The notes beneath the pieces were generated by a model that had not been told where the DNA came from, did not search any database, and worked only from the letters and a program-made list of their open reading frames with translations. A DNA stretch of 64,000 nucleotides. Source: JBHGXV01 sp041920505 (lineage in GTDB: Bacteria > Bacillota > Bacilli > Brevibacillales > Brevibacillaceae). The DNA lies in the NCBI GenBank assembly GCA_041920505.1, contig JBHGXV010000051.1, forward strand, positions 27,151-91,150. The letters are read 5' to 3'. Below are positions 8,504 through 18,616 of this stretch, one piece after another. Positions within the stretch are counted from its first letter, which is position 1; every line of letters begins with the position of its first letter. Both the position numbers and the translations under genes were made by a program.

Positions 8504-9901
8504 TTACAGGATATACCTGCTGAGATCGCGGTTTTCGACGATGCCCGAAAGCTTGTCGCGGACATACTCGGGTGTGATCTTCACCAACTCCAGATGAATG
8601 TCCGGCGCTTCGAACGACAGATCTTCCAACAGTTTCTCCAGCATGGTGTGCAAGCGTCTCGCCCCGATGTTGTCGGTCGACTGGTTGACTTCCGTGGCCA
8701 GTTTGGCGATTTCACGAATGGCGTCCTCAGTAAACTCGATCTTGATGCCTTCGGTCTCCAACAGGGCCGTATACTGCTTGATCAGCGCGTTCTTCGGCTC
8801 GGTCAGAATCCGGACGAAGTCCTCGACGCTTAAACTGGTCAGTTCCACGCGGATCGGGAACCGCCCCTGCAACTCCGGAATCAGATCGGATGGCTTCGCC
8901 ATGTGAAACGCCCCGGCCGCGATGAACAGGATGTAGTCCGTTTTCACCGGACCGTACTTGGTCATGACCGTCGACCCTTCCACGATCGGCAAAATGTCGC
9001 GCTGCACGCCTTCGCGGGAAACATCCGGCCCCCGCCCGTCCTTGCCGGCGATCTTGTCGATTTCGTCGATAAAAATAATCCCATGCTGTTCGGCGCGATG
9101 GATGGATTCCTGAATCACTTCGTCCATATCCACCAGTTTTTGCGCTTCTTGCTGAATTAATACCTTGCGAGCTTCTTTTATTCGCAATTTTCGCTTCTTC
9201 GTCCGCTTGGGCAAAAAGTTTCCCAGCATATCCTGCATCTGCATGCCCATCTGCTCGGCGCCGGGAACCTGGAAGAGATCGAACATCGAGGGCGACTGAT
9301 CCTCCACCTCAATCTCGATCATCTGGTCTTCCAACTGGCCAGCCGCCACCTGGAATGCCACCTGGCGGCGCTGTTGTTCCAGGGACGCCTCTTCCGGATC
9401 ATGCGATTGTTGTTGCGTCTGCTGGCCTGCGCCAAACAGCATTTCAAACGGATTTTTGAATCCGCTCGTCTGCTTGCGGGACGGCACGAGGATGTTGACG
9501 ATCGCCTCGTTCGCCAGCTTTTCCGCCTTGTCCTTGACGGCCTCCATCTTTTCGCTTTTCACCATGCGGATCGCCGTTTCCACCAGATCGCGCACCATCG
9601 ATTCCACATCGCGGCCGACATAACCCACTTCCGTGAATTTGGTCGCCTCCACCTTGATGAACGGCGCGCCGGTCAGCTTGGCGATGCGGCGGGCGATTTC
9701 GGTTTTCCCCACCCCGGTCGGTCCGATCATCAGGATGTTTTTCGGCACGACTTCCTCGATCATCCCTTCCGGCAGACGGCTGCGGCGGTAGCGGTTTCTC
9801 AGCGCCACAGCAATGGCCCGCTTCGCCTGCGCCTGGCCAACGATGTACTTGTCGAGGTGGTCGACAATCATGCGGGGAGTCAATTGTTCCAGCTTCAGCA
9901 A
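8504..9901 (-). CDS. hslU: HslU (ClpY), ATPase subunit of the HslUV protease
   Basis: A 465-residue AAA+ unfoldase that feeds substrates to HslV. It begins MLKLEQLTPRMIVDHLDKYI. Walker A GPTGVGKT is at residues 60-67, and 'IIFIDEIDKIAG' is the Walker B. The I-domain (about 110-230) is Gln-rich. Translation starts at TTG 9901: GGAGG lies 7 bases upstream and the length matches B. subtilis ClpY (467). Any start further upstream would overlap hslV in another frame. Confidence 0.97.
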   Translation of the reverse strand: MLKLEQLTPRMIVDHLDKYIVGQAQAKRAIAVALRNRYRRSRLPEGMIEEVVPKNILMIGPTGVGKTEIARRIAKLTGAPFIKVEATKFTEVGYVGRDVESMVRDLVETAIRMVKSEKMEAVKDKAEKLANEAIVNILVPSRKQTSGFKNPFEMLFGAGQQTQQQSHDPEEASLEQQRRQVAFQVAAGQLEDQMIEIEVEDQSPSMFDLFQVPGAEQMGMQMQDMLGNFLPKRTKKRKLRIKEARKVLIQQEAQKLVDMDEVIQESIHRAEQHGIIFIDEIDKIAGKDGRGPDVSREGVQRDILPIVEGSTVMTKYGPVKTDYILFIAAGAFHMAKPSDLIPELQGRFPIRVELTSLSVEDFVRILTEPKNALIKQYTALLETEGIKIEFTEDAIREIAKLATEVNQSTDNIGARRLHTMLEKLLEDLSFEAPDIHLELVKITPEYVRDKLSGIVENRDLSRYIL

Positions 9902-9915
9902 CGCGATTCCTCCCT

Positions 9916-10461
9916 CTACCTGCTCATCTCTTCGATGACGATGTTGGAATTGGTGAAGACACAAATCTCCGCAGCGGTCAACAACGCCGCTTCGGCAATC
10001 TCGCGGGCGCTTAACTGCGGCGCGTATTTCTTCAGCGCCCGTCCGGCCGCCAACGCGAAACTGCCGCCGGAACCGATGGCAAGAATGCCGTCGTCCGGTT
10101 CGATGATCTCTCCGTTGCCGGAGATGAGCAGCAAATGGTCCTTGTTCATGACGATCATCATCGCTTCGAGCCGTCGCAAAATCTTGTCGGAGCGCCATTC
10201 TTTCGCCAGTTCCACGGCGGCGCGCTGCAAATTTCCGTGGAACTCCTCCAGTTTGGCTTCAAATTTTTCGAACAGGGTAATCGCGTCCGCGACGGAGCCG
10301 GCGAACCCGGCGATCACTTCTCCCCGATACAACCTCCTCACCTTTTTGGCGCCGTGCTTCATCACCATGCTGTTGCCAAACGTCACCTGACCGTCCCCGG
10401 CCATCGCCGCCCCGCCCTGATGGTGGATGGCAAAGATTGTTGTGGCGTGAAACTGTTCCAT
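9916..10461 (-). CDS. hslV: HslV (ClpQ), peptidase subunit of the HslUV protease
   Basis: A 181-residue proteasome-beta-like N-terminal nucleophile hydrolase. The sequence starts MEQFHATTIFAIHHQG and contains the GDGQVTFG loop. B. subtilis ClpQ has a Ser right after Met and was reported to use it as nucleophile; here residue 2 is Glu, so Thr7 after a short propeptide (MEQFHA) is the likely catalytic residue, as in S. aureus HslV. The ATG is one base after the xerC stop codon and 14 bases before hslU. Confidence 0.97.
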   Translation of the reverse strand: MEQFHATTIFAIHHQGGAAMAGDGQVTFGNSMVMKHGAKKVRRLYRGEVIAGFAGSVADAITLFEKFEAKLEEFHGNLQRAAVELAKEWRSDKILRRLEAMMIVMNKDHLLLISGNGEIIEPDDGILAIGSGGSFALAAGRALKKYAPQLSAREIAEAALLTAAEICVFTNSNIVIEEMSR

Positions 10462-10462
10462 C

Positions 10463-11392
10463 TTAGCTGTCACCTCCCGCTTGTTCGGCCCGTGGATGGG
10501 TTGCGTCGTATACCTGTCGCAATCGTTCTTTCGTAACGTGTGTGTATACTTGTGTGGTCGAGATATTCGCATGCCCGAGCAATTCCTGTACCGTTCGCAG
10601 ATCGGCTCCCGCATTCAGCAAATGCGTCGCGAACGTGTGGCGAAACGTGTGCGGGGAGATGTTGAGATGCAGAGCCGTGGTTTGCACGTATTTATCGACA
10701 ATACGGCGAACGCTCCGGTCAGAGAGAGGTTCGCCCCGATAATTCAACAGCAGTCGTCCGTGGTCCGGTTTCCCGTTTAGCAGGGAAGTTCTCCCCTCTT
10801 TTAAATATTGCCGAATTGCCGCGACGGCATAACTGCCTACGGGAACATAACGCTCCTTCGACCCTTTCCCGAACACGAGCGCCACACCGTTCGACAGATC
10901 GAGCGATTGGACGCGCAACGTCACCAATTCGGTGACGCGAACGCCGCTCGCGTACAAGAGCTCAAAAATAACCCGATCCCGCTGGCCCAATGGCGTCGTC
11001 GGGTCGGGTGCTTCCAACAGCGCCTGGATTTCTTGCGGGTAAAGAAAGGCGGGCAACTTCTTTTCCACCTTTGGCGTGGACACCATCTGAAAAGGGTTCT
11101 GCTGAAGCCGCCCTTCCCGCATCTGGAAGCGGAAAAAACTGCGCAAACTGGAGAGTTTGCGGGCAATACTCCGGCGGGCAAGCCCTTTTTTCGCCAGATG
11201 TGCAAGAAAGGAACGTCCATGCAAATAAGAAACAGCAGCAAATGCGGCGATTTGGTGCTGTTCCATAAAGGCGACAAATTCAAGAATATCTGCGACATAT
11301 TGATTGACAGTATGCGAAGATGCGTTCTTTTCCACGCGAAGATACTGCGCGAACGATTCTACCCAGGTGGAAACATCTGCGTTTTTGTCCAT
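10463..11392 (-). CDS. xerC: Tyrosine recombinase XerC (CodV)
   Basis: A 309-residue site-specific recombinase that resolves chromosome dimers at dif with XerD. The N-terminal SAM-like core-binding domain covers residues 1-105. The catalytic set is complete: R152, K176, H248, R251, H274 and Y283. The ATG at 11392 follows GAGGGGAG; an upstream ATG 9 codons earlier lacks a site. It is codV in the B. subtilis order trmFO-codV-clpQ-clpY-codY. Confidence 0.97.
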   Translation of the reverse strand: MDKNADVSTWVESFAQYLRVEKNASSHTVNQYVADILEFVAFMEQHQIAAFAAVSYLHGRSFLAHLAKKGLARRSIARKLSSLRSFFRFQMREGRLQQNPFQMVSTPKVEKKLPAFLYPQEIQALLEAPDPTTPLGQRDRVIFELLYASGVRVTELVTLRVQSLDLSNGVALVFGKGSKERYVPVGSYAVAAIRQYLKEGRTSLLNGKPDHGRLLLNYRGEPLSDRSVRRIVDKYVQTTALHLNISPHTFRHTFATHLLNAGADLRTVQELLGHANISTTQVYTHVTKERLRQVYDATHPRAEQAGGDS

Positions 11393-11448
11393 CTCAGACG
11401 CACTCCCCTCGCAAGGCATCTATATGTTATCACAGTGCCTATAAGAGT

Positions 11449-12768
11449 TCAACTAAAGTTGTGTGTCTTTTGTGTAAAATTCTGAATTGTGTCCAACGCC
11501 CGTTGCGCCAACCGTTCGTTCTTTACTTTCTTGTTGCGAATCCGTTGCGGCAGTTGGGGCAACAGTCCGAAGTTGGCGTTCATCGGCTGGAAGTGCGTCG
11601 GATCGGCGGTGGTGATGTAGTGGGCCATGCTGCCGATCACTGTCTCCGGCGGGAGGACAAGCGGCGGCTCTCCCTTGGCCAGGCGGGCGGCGTTGATTCC
11701 CGCCAGCAGTCCGGACGCGGCCGATTCCACGTAGCCTTCCACGCCAGTCATCTGCCCGGCGAAGAACAGGGTGTCGCGGTCCTTGTACTGATACGTCGGG
11801 CGCAACAGCTTGGGCGAATTGATAAACGTGTTGCGGTGCATCACGCCGTAACGGATAATTTCGCAGTTCTCCAGTCCCGGAATCAGCGAAAAGACGCGCT
11901 TTTGTTCCGGCCATTTGAGATGGGTCTGGAAGCCCACGATATTGTACAGGGTGGCCGCGCTGTTGTCCTGGCGCAGTTGCACGACCGCAAACGGCTGTTT
12001 GCCGGTGCGCGGATCGATCAGTCCGACAGGCTTGAGCGGGCCGAACAGCATCGTCTGTCTGCCCCGCTTGGCCATCACTTCGATCGGCATGCATCCTTCG
12101 AAGTAAATCTCTTTTTCGAACTCTTTCAGCGGGACTGCTTCTGCCGTGATCAACGCCTCGTAAAAGCGGTCGAACTCTTCTTCGCTCATCGGGCAGTTGA
12201 GGTACGCCGCCTCTCCCTTGTCGTAGCGGGAGGCGACGAACACTTTGTCCATGTTGATCGAGTCCTTTTCGATGATCGGCGCAGCGGCGTCGTAAAAGTA
12301 CAGGTATTCCTCGCCAGTGAGCCGCCTGAGCCGTTCGGACAGCGCCGGCGAGGTGAGCGGACCGCTCGCGATCACGACAATGCCCTCGGGAATGTCGGTC
12401 ACTTCTTCGTTGCGCACTTCGATCAGCGGATGGTTGCGGATCGTCTCGGTGACGTAGCCGGCAAATTCGTGGCGGTCGACGGCGAGCGCGCCACCCGCTG
12501 GCACCGCGCACCTGTCGGCGGCGCCGATGATCAGCGAATCAAACCGCCGCATCTCTTCTTTCAGCACGCCTACCGCGTTGGTCAGCGAATTGGCGCGAAG
12601 CGAGTTGCTGCAGACAAGCTCGGCGAATTTGTCGGTATGGTGGGCCGGCGTCTGTTTCACCGGCCGCATCTCGTAAAGAGTAACCGGAACGCCGGACTTC
12701 GCGATCTGCCAGGCAGCCTCGCTGCCCGCCAAGCCGGCGCCGACAACCGTCACGTGCGGTTGCGTCAT
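11449..12768 (-). CDS. trmFO: tRNA (uracil-54-C5)-methyltransferase TrmFO, folate/FAD-dependent
   Basis: A 439-residue flavoprotein that makes ribothymidine at position 54 of tRNA using 5,10-methylene-THF. The FAD-binding GAGLAGSEAAW is at residues 11-21. The conserved segments 'ELVCSNSLRANSLTNAVG' and 'GQMTGVEGYVESAASGL' are specific for TrmFO/Gid. RBS AGGAGG precedes the ATG. It lies between topA and xerC as in all Bacillales. Confidence 0.98.
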   Translation of the reverse strand: MTQPHVTVVGAGLAGSEAAWQIAKSGVPVTLYEMRPVKQTPAHHTDKFAELVCSNSLRANSLTNAVGVLKEEMRRFDSLIIGAADRCAVPAGGALAVDRHEFAGYVTETIRNHPLIEVRNEEVTDIPEGIVVIASGPLTSPALSERLRRLTGEEYLYFYDAAAPIIEKDSINMDKVFVASRYDKGEAAYLNCPMSEEEFDRFYEALITAEAVPLKEFEKEIYFEGCMPIEVMAKRGRQTMLFGPLKPVGLIDPRTGKQPFAVVQLRQDNSAATLYNIVGFQTHLKWPEQKRVFSLIPGLENCEIIRYGVMHRNTFINSPKLLRPTYQYKDRDTLFFAGQMTGVEGYVESAASGLLAGINAARLAKGEPPLVLPPETVIGSMAHYITTADPTHFQPMNANFGLLPQLPQRIRNKKVKNERLAQRALDTIQNFTQKTHNFS

Positions 12769-12795
12769 GGTGTCAAAACCTCCTGCTTCTTATCC

Positions 12796-14877
12796 TTACG
12801 AATCAGCTTCTTCCTGGTAGTCACAAGTTGTGCAGACCACGGTGACGCCTTGCTTTTTCCGTTTTTTCTCCACCAGCATGCCTTGGCATTTCGGGCACGG
12901 GCGGGTAATCGGTTTGTCCCACAGCACGAATTCGCACTCGGGGTAGTTGTTGCACCCGTAGAAGACGCGGTTCTTCTTGCTTTTCCGCTCGATGATCATG
13001 CCTGTCTCGCACTGCGGGCAGTGGACGCCCGTCTCTTTGACGATCGGCTTGGTAAACCGGCACTCCGGAAAACCGGAGCAGGCGAGAAACTTGCCGAAGC
13101 GCCCCAGCTTGTAGACGAGGTGGCGGCCGCACTTCTCGCACAGCTCCTCGGAGACTTCGTCCTTGATCTCCACCTCTTCCATCTGCTCCTCCGCTTCTTC
13201 CACGCGCTTGGCGAAGTCGCGGTAAAACTCGTCCAGCACCTTGATCCAGTCCGCCATGCCCTCTTCCACTTTATCCAGGTCGGACTCCATTTGCGAGGTG
13301 AACTCGACGTCGAGAATTTCGGGGAAAAACTCTTCGATCAGGGAAATGACGATCTCGCCCAGTTCGGTCGGCACAAACCGCTTATCCTCCAGCGCCACAT
13401 AACCCCGCTTCTGAATCGTCTCCAGCGTCGGCGCATAGGTGGACGGGCGCCCAATCCCTTTTTCTTCCAGCGTCTTCACCAGTCGGGCCTCGGTGTAGCG
13501 CGGCGGCGGCTGGGTGAAGTGCTGACTCGGTTCGATGCGCGTAAGCTCAAGCGTTTGCCCTTCCTCGATCGGCGGCAGGATCGCGTCCGCTTCCTTGTCC
13601 GCGCCGTCGTCGCTGCCTTCGACGTAGACTTTCATGAAGCCGGGAAACTTCACCTTGGAACCGGTGGCGCGGAAAGTGACTCCGTTCACTTCAATGTCCA
13701 CGCTCATCGTGTCCAGCACGGCGGAGGCCATCTGGCTGGCCAAAAACCGTTCCCAGATCAGCCGGTACAGCCGCAACTGGTCGCGGGACAAATACTCCTT
13801 GATCTCGTCGGGATGGCGCTGCACCGACGTCGGTCGGATCGCTTCGTGGGCGTCCTGGGCGTTTTCGCTCTTGCCGTGCGTGCGCGCTTCGGCAAGCGCG
13901 TACTCCGGTCCGAACTGCTCCAGGATGTATGCCTTGGCCTCTTCCTGAGCCGTCACGGAAACGCGGGTGGAGTCGGTGCGCATGTAGGTAATCAGACCTA
14001 CGGTGCCTTCCTTCCCAAGGTCGATTCCCTCATACAGTTGCTGGGCGATCATCATCGTCTTGGCCGCGCGAAAATTCAGCTTGCGGGCCGCTTCCTGCTG
14101 CAGCGAACTGGTGATAAACGGCGGCGCCGGATTGCGTTTCCGCTCCCGTTTGGTCACTTTGCGGACGACAAACGGCTGGTCTTTCACTCTTGCCAGCACT
14201 TCGTCCACGTCCGCTTGCGAGCGTAGCTCCACCTTTTCCTCGCCGAAGCCGTGGAAGCGGGCTTCAAACGGCTTGCCGTCGCACAGCAAGGTGCTGCTGA
14301 TCGTCCAGTATTCTTCGGGTACGAACTCCTTGATTTCCTTTTCGCGGTCAATGATCAGTTTGACCGTGACCGACTGCACCCGGCCCGCGCTCAAGCCTTT
14401 GCGCACTTTTTTCCACAGCAACGGGCTGATGTTGTAGCCGACGAGCCGATCCAGGATTCGCCGCGCCTGCTGGGCGTTTACCAGATCCATGTTGATGTGG
14501 CGCGGGTGTTTAAACGCTTCCTTCACCGCGTCCTTGGTGATTTCGTTAAACACGACACGAAGAGGTTGCGATGTATCCAGGCCCAGATACTGCGCCAGAT
14601 GCCAGGCGATCGCCTCCCCTTCGCGATCGGGGTCGGCCGCGAGATATACTTTCTTGGCTTTCTTGGCGGCGTCCTTCAACGCTTTCAGCACGTCGCCCTT
14701 GCCGCGAATCGTTATGTATTTCGGTTCGTAATCGCGCTCAACGTCTACGCCCATCTGGCTTTTCGGGAGGTCTCTGACATGGCCCATTGACGCTTTCACG
14801 ATATATTTGCTGCCCAAGTATTTTCCGATGGTTTTCGCTTTCGCCGGGGACTCGACTATTACGAGCGTATCAGCCAA
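12796..14877 (-). CDS. topA: DNA topoisomerase I
   Basis: A 693-residue type IA topoisomerase that relaxes negative supercoils. The Toprim domain has E9 and DPDREGE (82-88), and the active tyrosine is Y298 in TYMRTDSTRVS. Three C-terminal zinc-ribbon modules begin near residue 580: two are complete CxxC...C....C fingers, and the last has CPKC and CTTC. The start is a TTG with GGGGGAGG upstream. Length agrees with B. subtilis TopA (691). Confidence 0.98.
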   Translation of the reverse strand: MADTLVIVESPAKAKTIGKYLGSKYIVKASMGHVRDLPKSQMGVDVERDYEPKYITIRGKGDVLKALKDAAKKAKKVYLAADPDREGEAIAWHLAQYLGLDTSQPLRVVFNEITKDAVKEAFKHPRHINMDLVNAQQARRILDRLVGYNISPLLWKKVRKGLSAGRVQSVTVKLIIDREKEIKEFVPEEYWTISSTLLCDGKPFEARFHGFGEEKVELRSQADVDEVLARVKDQPFVVRKVTKRERKRNPAPPFITSSLQQEAARKLNFRAAKTMMIAQQLYEGIDLGKEGTVGLITYMRTDSTRVSVTAQEEAKAYILEQFGPEYALAEARTHGKSENAQDAHEAIRPTSVQRHPDEIKEYLSRDQLRLYRLIWERFLASQMASAVLDTMSVDIEVNGVTFRATGSKVKFPGFMKVYVEGSDDGADKEADAILPPIEEGQTLELTRIEPSQHFTQPPPRYTEARLVKTLEEKGIGRPSTYAPTLETIQKRGYVALEDKRFVPTELGEIVISLIEEFFPEILDVEFTSQMESDLDKVEEGMADWIKVLDEFYRDFAKRVEEAEEQMEEVEIKDEVSEELCEKCGRHLVYKLGRFGKFLACSGFPECRFTKPIVKETGVHCPQCETGMIIERKSKKNRVFYGCNNYPECEFVLWDKPITRPCPKCQGMLVEKKRKKQGVTVVCTTCDYQEEADS

Positions 14878-14954
14878 CGTATTCCTCCCCCTTTACATGT
14901 AGAATCTCCCCTATTATTCAATATGGTTTTTCTTTTGTCAAACTGTAACAACCG

Positions 14955-16070
14955 TCACACCTGATCGCGCAGTTTTACATAATAGCCGCCGGGAAGACAG
15001 GCGGCCAGTCCTTTGGTCACAAGCCGCAAGAGGTCGCGGTCCAATCCGGGACGGTCCGCCGCGTCCAATCTGACATACAGCTCGTCCCAGTGCAACGGGG
15101 TGTACTCCAGAAGAGCCAGCAAGCGTCGCTGTGATGCCTCAAGCGCCGGGGCAGCCGGCTGTTGCGTCCATTCCCGCACGGGCATGAACCGTGGAAACTC
15201 CTCCAACACGTCCCTGCCTCCTGTTACTAACTTTGCGCCTTGTTTGATCAGGTTATGCGGCCCCGCGCTTCCAGCGGAAAAAATCGGCCCCGGCACGGCG
15301 AACACCTCCCGCCCTTGTTCCAGGGCACAGTCGGCGGTAATCAGCGAGCCGCTCCGCTCCGCCGCCTCCACGACCACGACGCCAAGGCTGAGCCCGCTGA
15401 TAATTCGGTTGCGCTCGGGAAACAGGCCGGAACGCGGAGGTGTCCCCGGCGGATATTCGGAGAGCAACAATCCGGCTTCCGCGATCTCCCGGTACAGCGC
15501 CCGGTGCCGGGCCGGGTACACCTGATCAATCCCGCATCCCAGGACGGCGATCGAGCCCGCTCCCGCTTGCAGGGCGGCCCGGTGCGCTTCGGCGTCAATC
15601 CCGTGGGCCAGTCCGGAAACGATCACCATCCCGGCCTGCGCCAATTCACTCGTCAATTGTTGACAAACCGCTCTGCCGTATGGGCTCGGTTTTCGCGTTC
15701 CGACGACAGCGATCGCCGGTTTGTCGAGCCATGCCGGATTTCCTCTGGCAAACAGCACGAGCGGCGCATCGGGAATCTCCGCCACGAGGGCAGGAAACGA
15801 TTCGTCAAGAAAGCAGAAAAACGAGAATCCGGCTCTGAGCCTCTCCGCTTTCGCCGCCCTGACCCGCGACTCGCTCAAGCGCCGCTCGATTTGCTGCCGA
15901 ACGCTCCGCGACAGCCGCAACGCGTTGGCCCACGGTTCGTTCCAACGGCGAGGAAATTGAGAAAAACTACCCAATTCCTCATAGATTAAGCGCAGGGTCT
16001 TTCGTCCCACCCCGTCGATTTGCGCCAGCGCGTACAACCAATCCCGTTCCTCCAAGTCCGTATGCTCCAT
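14955..16070 (-). CDS. dprA: DNA-processing protein DprA (Smf)
   Basis: A 371-residue protein with an N-terminal helical HhH/SAM-like domain, a central extended Rossmann fold (GTRKPSPYG, SGLAHGIDAEAH, PPGTPPRSGLFPERNRI) and a C-terminal winged helix. DprA loads RecA onto single-stranded DNA that enters during transformation. RBS AAGGAGG is present. It is the first gene of the block that reads on into topA. Confidence 0.96.
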   Translation of the reverse strand: MEHTDLEERDWLYALAQIDGVGRKTLRLIYEELGSFSQFPRRWNEPWANALRLSRSVRQQIERRLSESRVRAAKAERLRAGFSFFCFLDESFPALVAEIPDAPLVLFARGNPAWLDKPAIAVVGTRKPSPYGRAVCQQLTSELAQAGMVIVSGLAHGIDAEAHRAALQAGAGSIAVLGCGIDQVYPARHRALYREIAEAGLLLSEYPPGTPPRSGLFPERNRIISGLSLGVVVVEAAERSGSLITADCALEQGREVFAVPGPIFSAGSAGPHNLIKQGAKLVTGGRDVLEEFPRFMPVREWTQQPAAPALEASQRRLLALLEYTPLHWDELYVRLDAADRPGLDRDLLRLVTKGLAACLPGGYYVKLRDQV

Positions 16071-16156
16071 CCCAAGCCCTCCTTGATCGTCTCTTGCTCT
16101 ATCTAATCAGAGGGCGGTCGGACAAAAAAACGTTGTTATTGTTCTATAAATAAAGG

Positions 16157-16187
16157 AAAAAAGAAGGCGAAACGGTTCGCCTTCTTC
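16157..16187 (-). terminator. Terminator of sucCD
   Basis: Minus-strand stem GAAGGCGAA / TTCGCCTTC with loop CCG, followed by TTTTTTCC. It lies just after the sucD stop codon and insulates dprA from the sucCD transcript. Confidence 0.88.
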
Positions 16188-16200
16188 TCGATGGAGCCGA

Positions 16201-17127
16201 TTAGCTCAGCACTTTTTCCAGCATGCCTCTTTCTTTCAGCACTTCAACCAGGGTCTCGCCGATGACGGCAGGGGTTTTGGCTACGCGCACGCCGCACGCT
16301 TCCAGTTTGGCGATTTTCTCTTTCGCGGTGCCTTTGCCGCCGGAGATGATCGCACCCGCGTGCCCCATGCGTTTGCCCGGAGGCGCGGTTTGGCCGCCGA
16401 TAAAGCCGACAACCGGTTTTTTCATGTTGGCGGCAATCCACTCAGCCGCTTCTTCTTCCGCAGTACCGCCGATTTCGCCGATCATGATGACCGCTTCCGT
16501 GCCCGGGTCTTCGTTAAACATTTTCAGCACGTCGATGAAGTTGGTGCCGTTCACCGGGTCGCCACCGATGCCGACTGCGGTGGATTGACCGATGCCGCGC
16601 GTGGTGGTTTGATGCACCGCTTCATAGGTCAAGGTACCGGAACGAGAGACGATCCCCACTTTGCCCGGCATGTGGATGTAACCGGGCATGATACCGATCT
16701 TGCACTCTCCCGGAGTAATGACGCCAGGGCAGTTCGGACCGATCAGGCGGGTTTTCTTGCCTTCCATGTAGCGTTTCACTTTCACCATGTCCAAGACCGG
16801 GATGCCCTCGGTGATGCAGATGACCAGATCCAGCTCCGCATCCACCGCTTCCATGATCGCGTCAGCGGCGCCTGCCGGCGGCACGTAGATCACGGATGCG
16901 TTCGCCCCCGTTTTTTCCTTGGCTTCGGCAACCGTATTGAACACCGGAACGGTCACCACTTTGCCGTTGTCCAGCGTGAAGTCGACGTTCATGCCGCCTT
17001 TGCCCGGCACGGCGCCGGCGACTACCTGCGTGCCGTATTCCAGCGCGCCTTTGGTATGGAACATCCCGGTTTTACCGGTCATGTTCTGTGTGATCACTTT
17101 CGTATCTTTATTGATAAGAATACTCAT
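16201..17127 (-). CDS. sucD: Succinyl-CoA synthetase (ADP-forming), alpha subunit
   Basis: A 308-residue subunit of the TCA-cycle enzyme that converts succinyl-CoA to succinate with ATP formation. It has a CoA-binding Rossmann domain (about 10-120), the 'GPNCPGVI' segment, and the active-site histidine in GHAGAII. The ATG at 17127 was preferred to a GTG five codons earlier because GGTGGGAG lies at a suitable distance. It is about 8 residues longer than B. subtilis SucD. Confidence 0.98.
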   Translation of the reverse strand: MSILINKDTKVITQNMTGKTGMFHTKGALEYGTQVVAGAVPGKGGMNVDFTLDNGKVVTVPVFNTVAEAKEKTGANASVIYVPPAGAADAIMEAVDAELDLVICITEGIPVLDMVKVKRYMEGKKTRLIGPNCPGVITPGECKIGIMPGYIHMPGKVGIVSRSGTLTYEAVHQTTTRGIGQSTAVGIGGDPVNGTNFIDVLKMFNEDPGTEAVIMIGEIGGTAEEEAAEWIAANMKKPVVGFIGGQTAPPGKRMGHAGAIISGGKGTAKEKIAKLEACGVRVAKTPAVIGETLVEVLKERGMLEKVLS

Positions 17128-17210
17128 CGCGTATACTCCCACCTTTTCTTAACGTGTATGAAAGCAGACTCGAAAACGCATTCAAAACGCCTGAATATCC
17201 GCGCGTCGCG

Positions 17211-18371
<1,161 letters not shown>

Positions 18372-18616
18372 TCTCCATCCTCCTATCAGCAGTTTGGATT
18401 GATCTACGTAGGCAGGTCCGATAGCCCAACAAGACATATTCTCTTTAAACTGACAAATTCCTGCCACATTTCCGTCGAATAAAATTTTTTACGACAAAAA
18501 AAGAGGTAAATCGACAGGTGCTGCTCTCCTCTTATAGCCTCACCAACCGTCCCCGATCTCATAATCGGCATTTTCGTATTTCTGTAACGTCTGCTCGCCG
18601 CTTTCCCAAAAAGTTC
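18372..18616. other. Intergenic region upstream of sucC
   Basis: No gene that I can support. It must hold the sucCD promoter; TTGTC-type -35 candidates are present on the minus strand, but none has a convincing -10 at 16-18 bases. The stretch 18540-18616 reads on the minus strand as an acidic, protein-like tail in a different frame from the AlbA_2 gene (see the finding on a possible frameshift). Confidence 0.4.

Noticed and set aside
11320..14226. Very long rightward open frame (968 codons) opposite trmFO and topA
   Set aside because: It is antisense to two certain genes, is His/Arg-rich and lacks any recognisable domain; a by-product of GC-rich codons.
18372..18500. TTGTCA (minus strand, 18457 area) as the sucCD promoter
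   Set aside because: The next -10-like hexamer is only about 12 bases away, so spacing is wrong for sigmaA.
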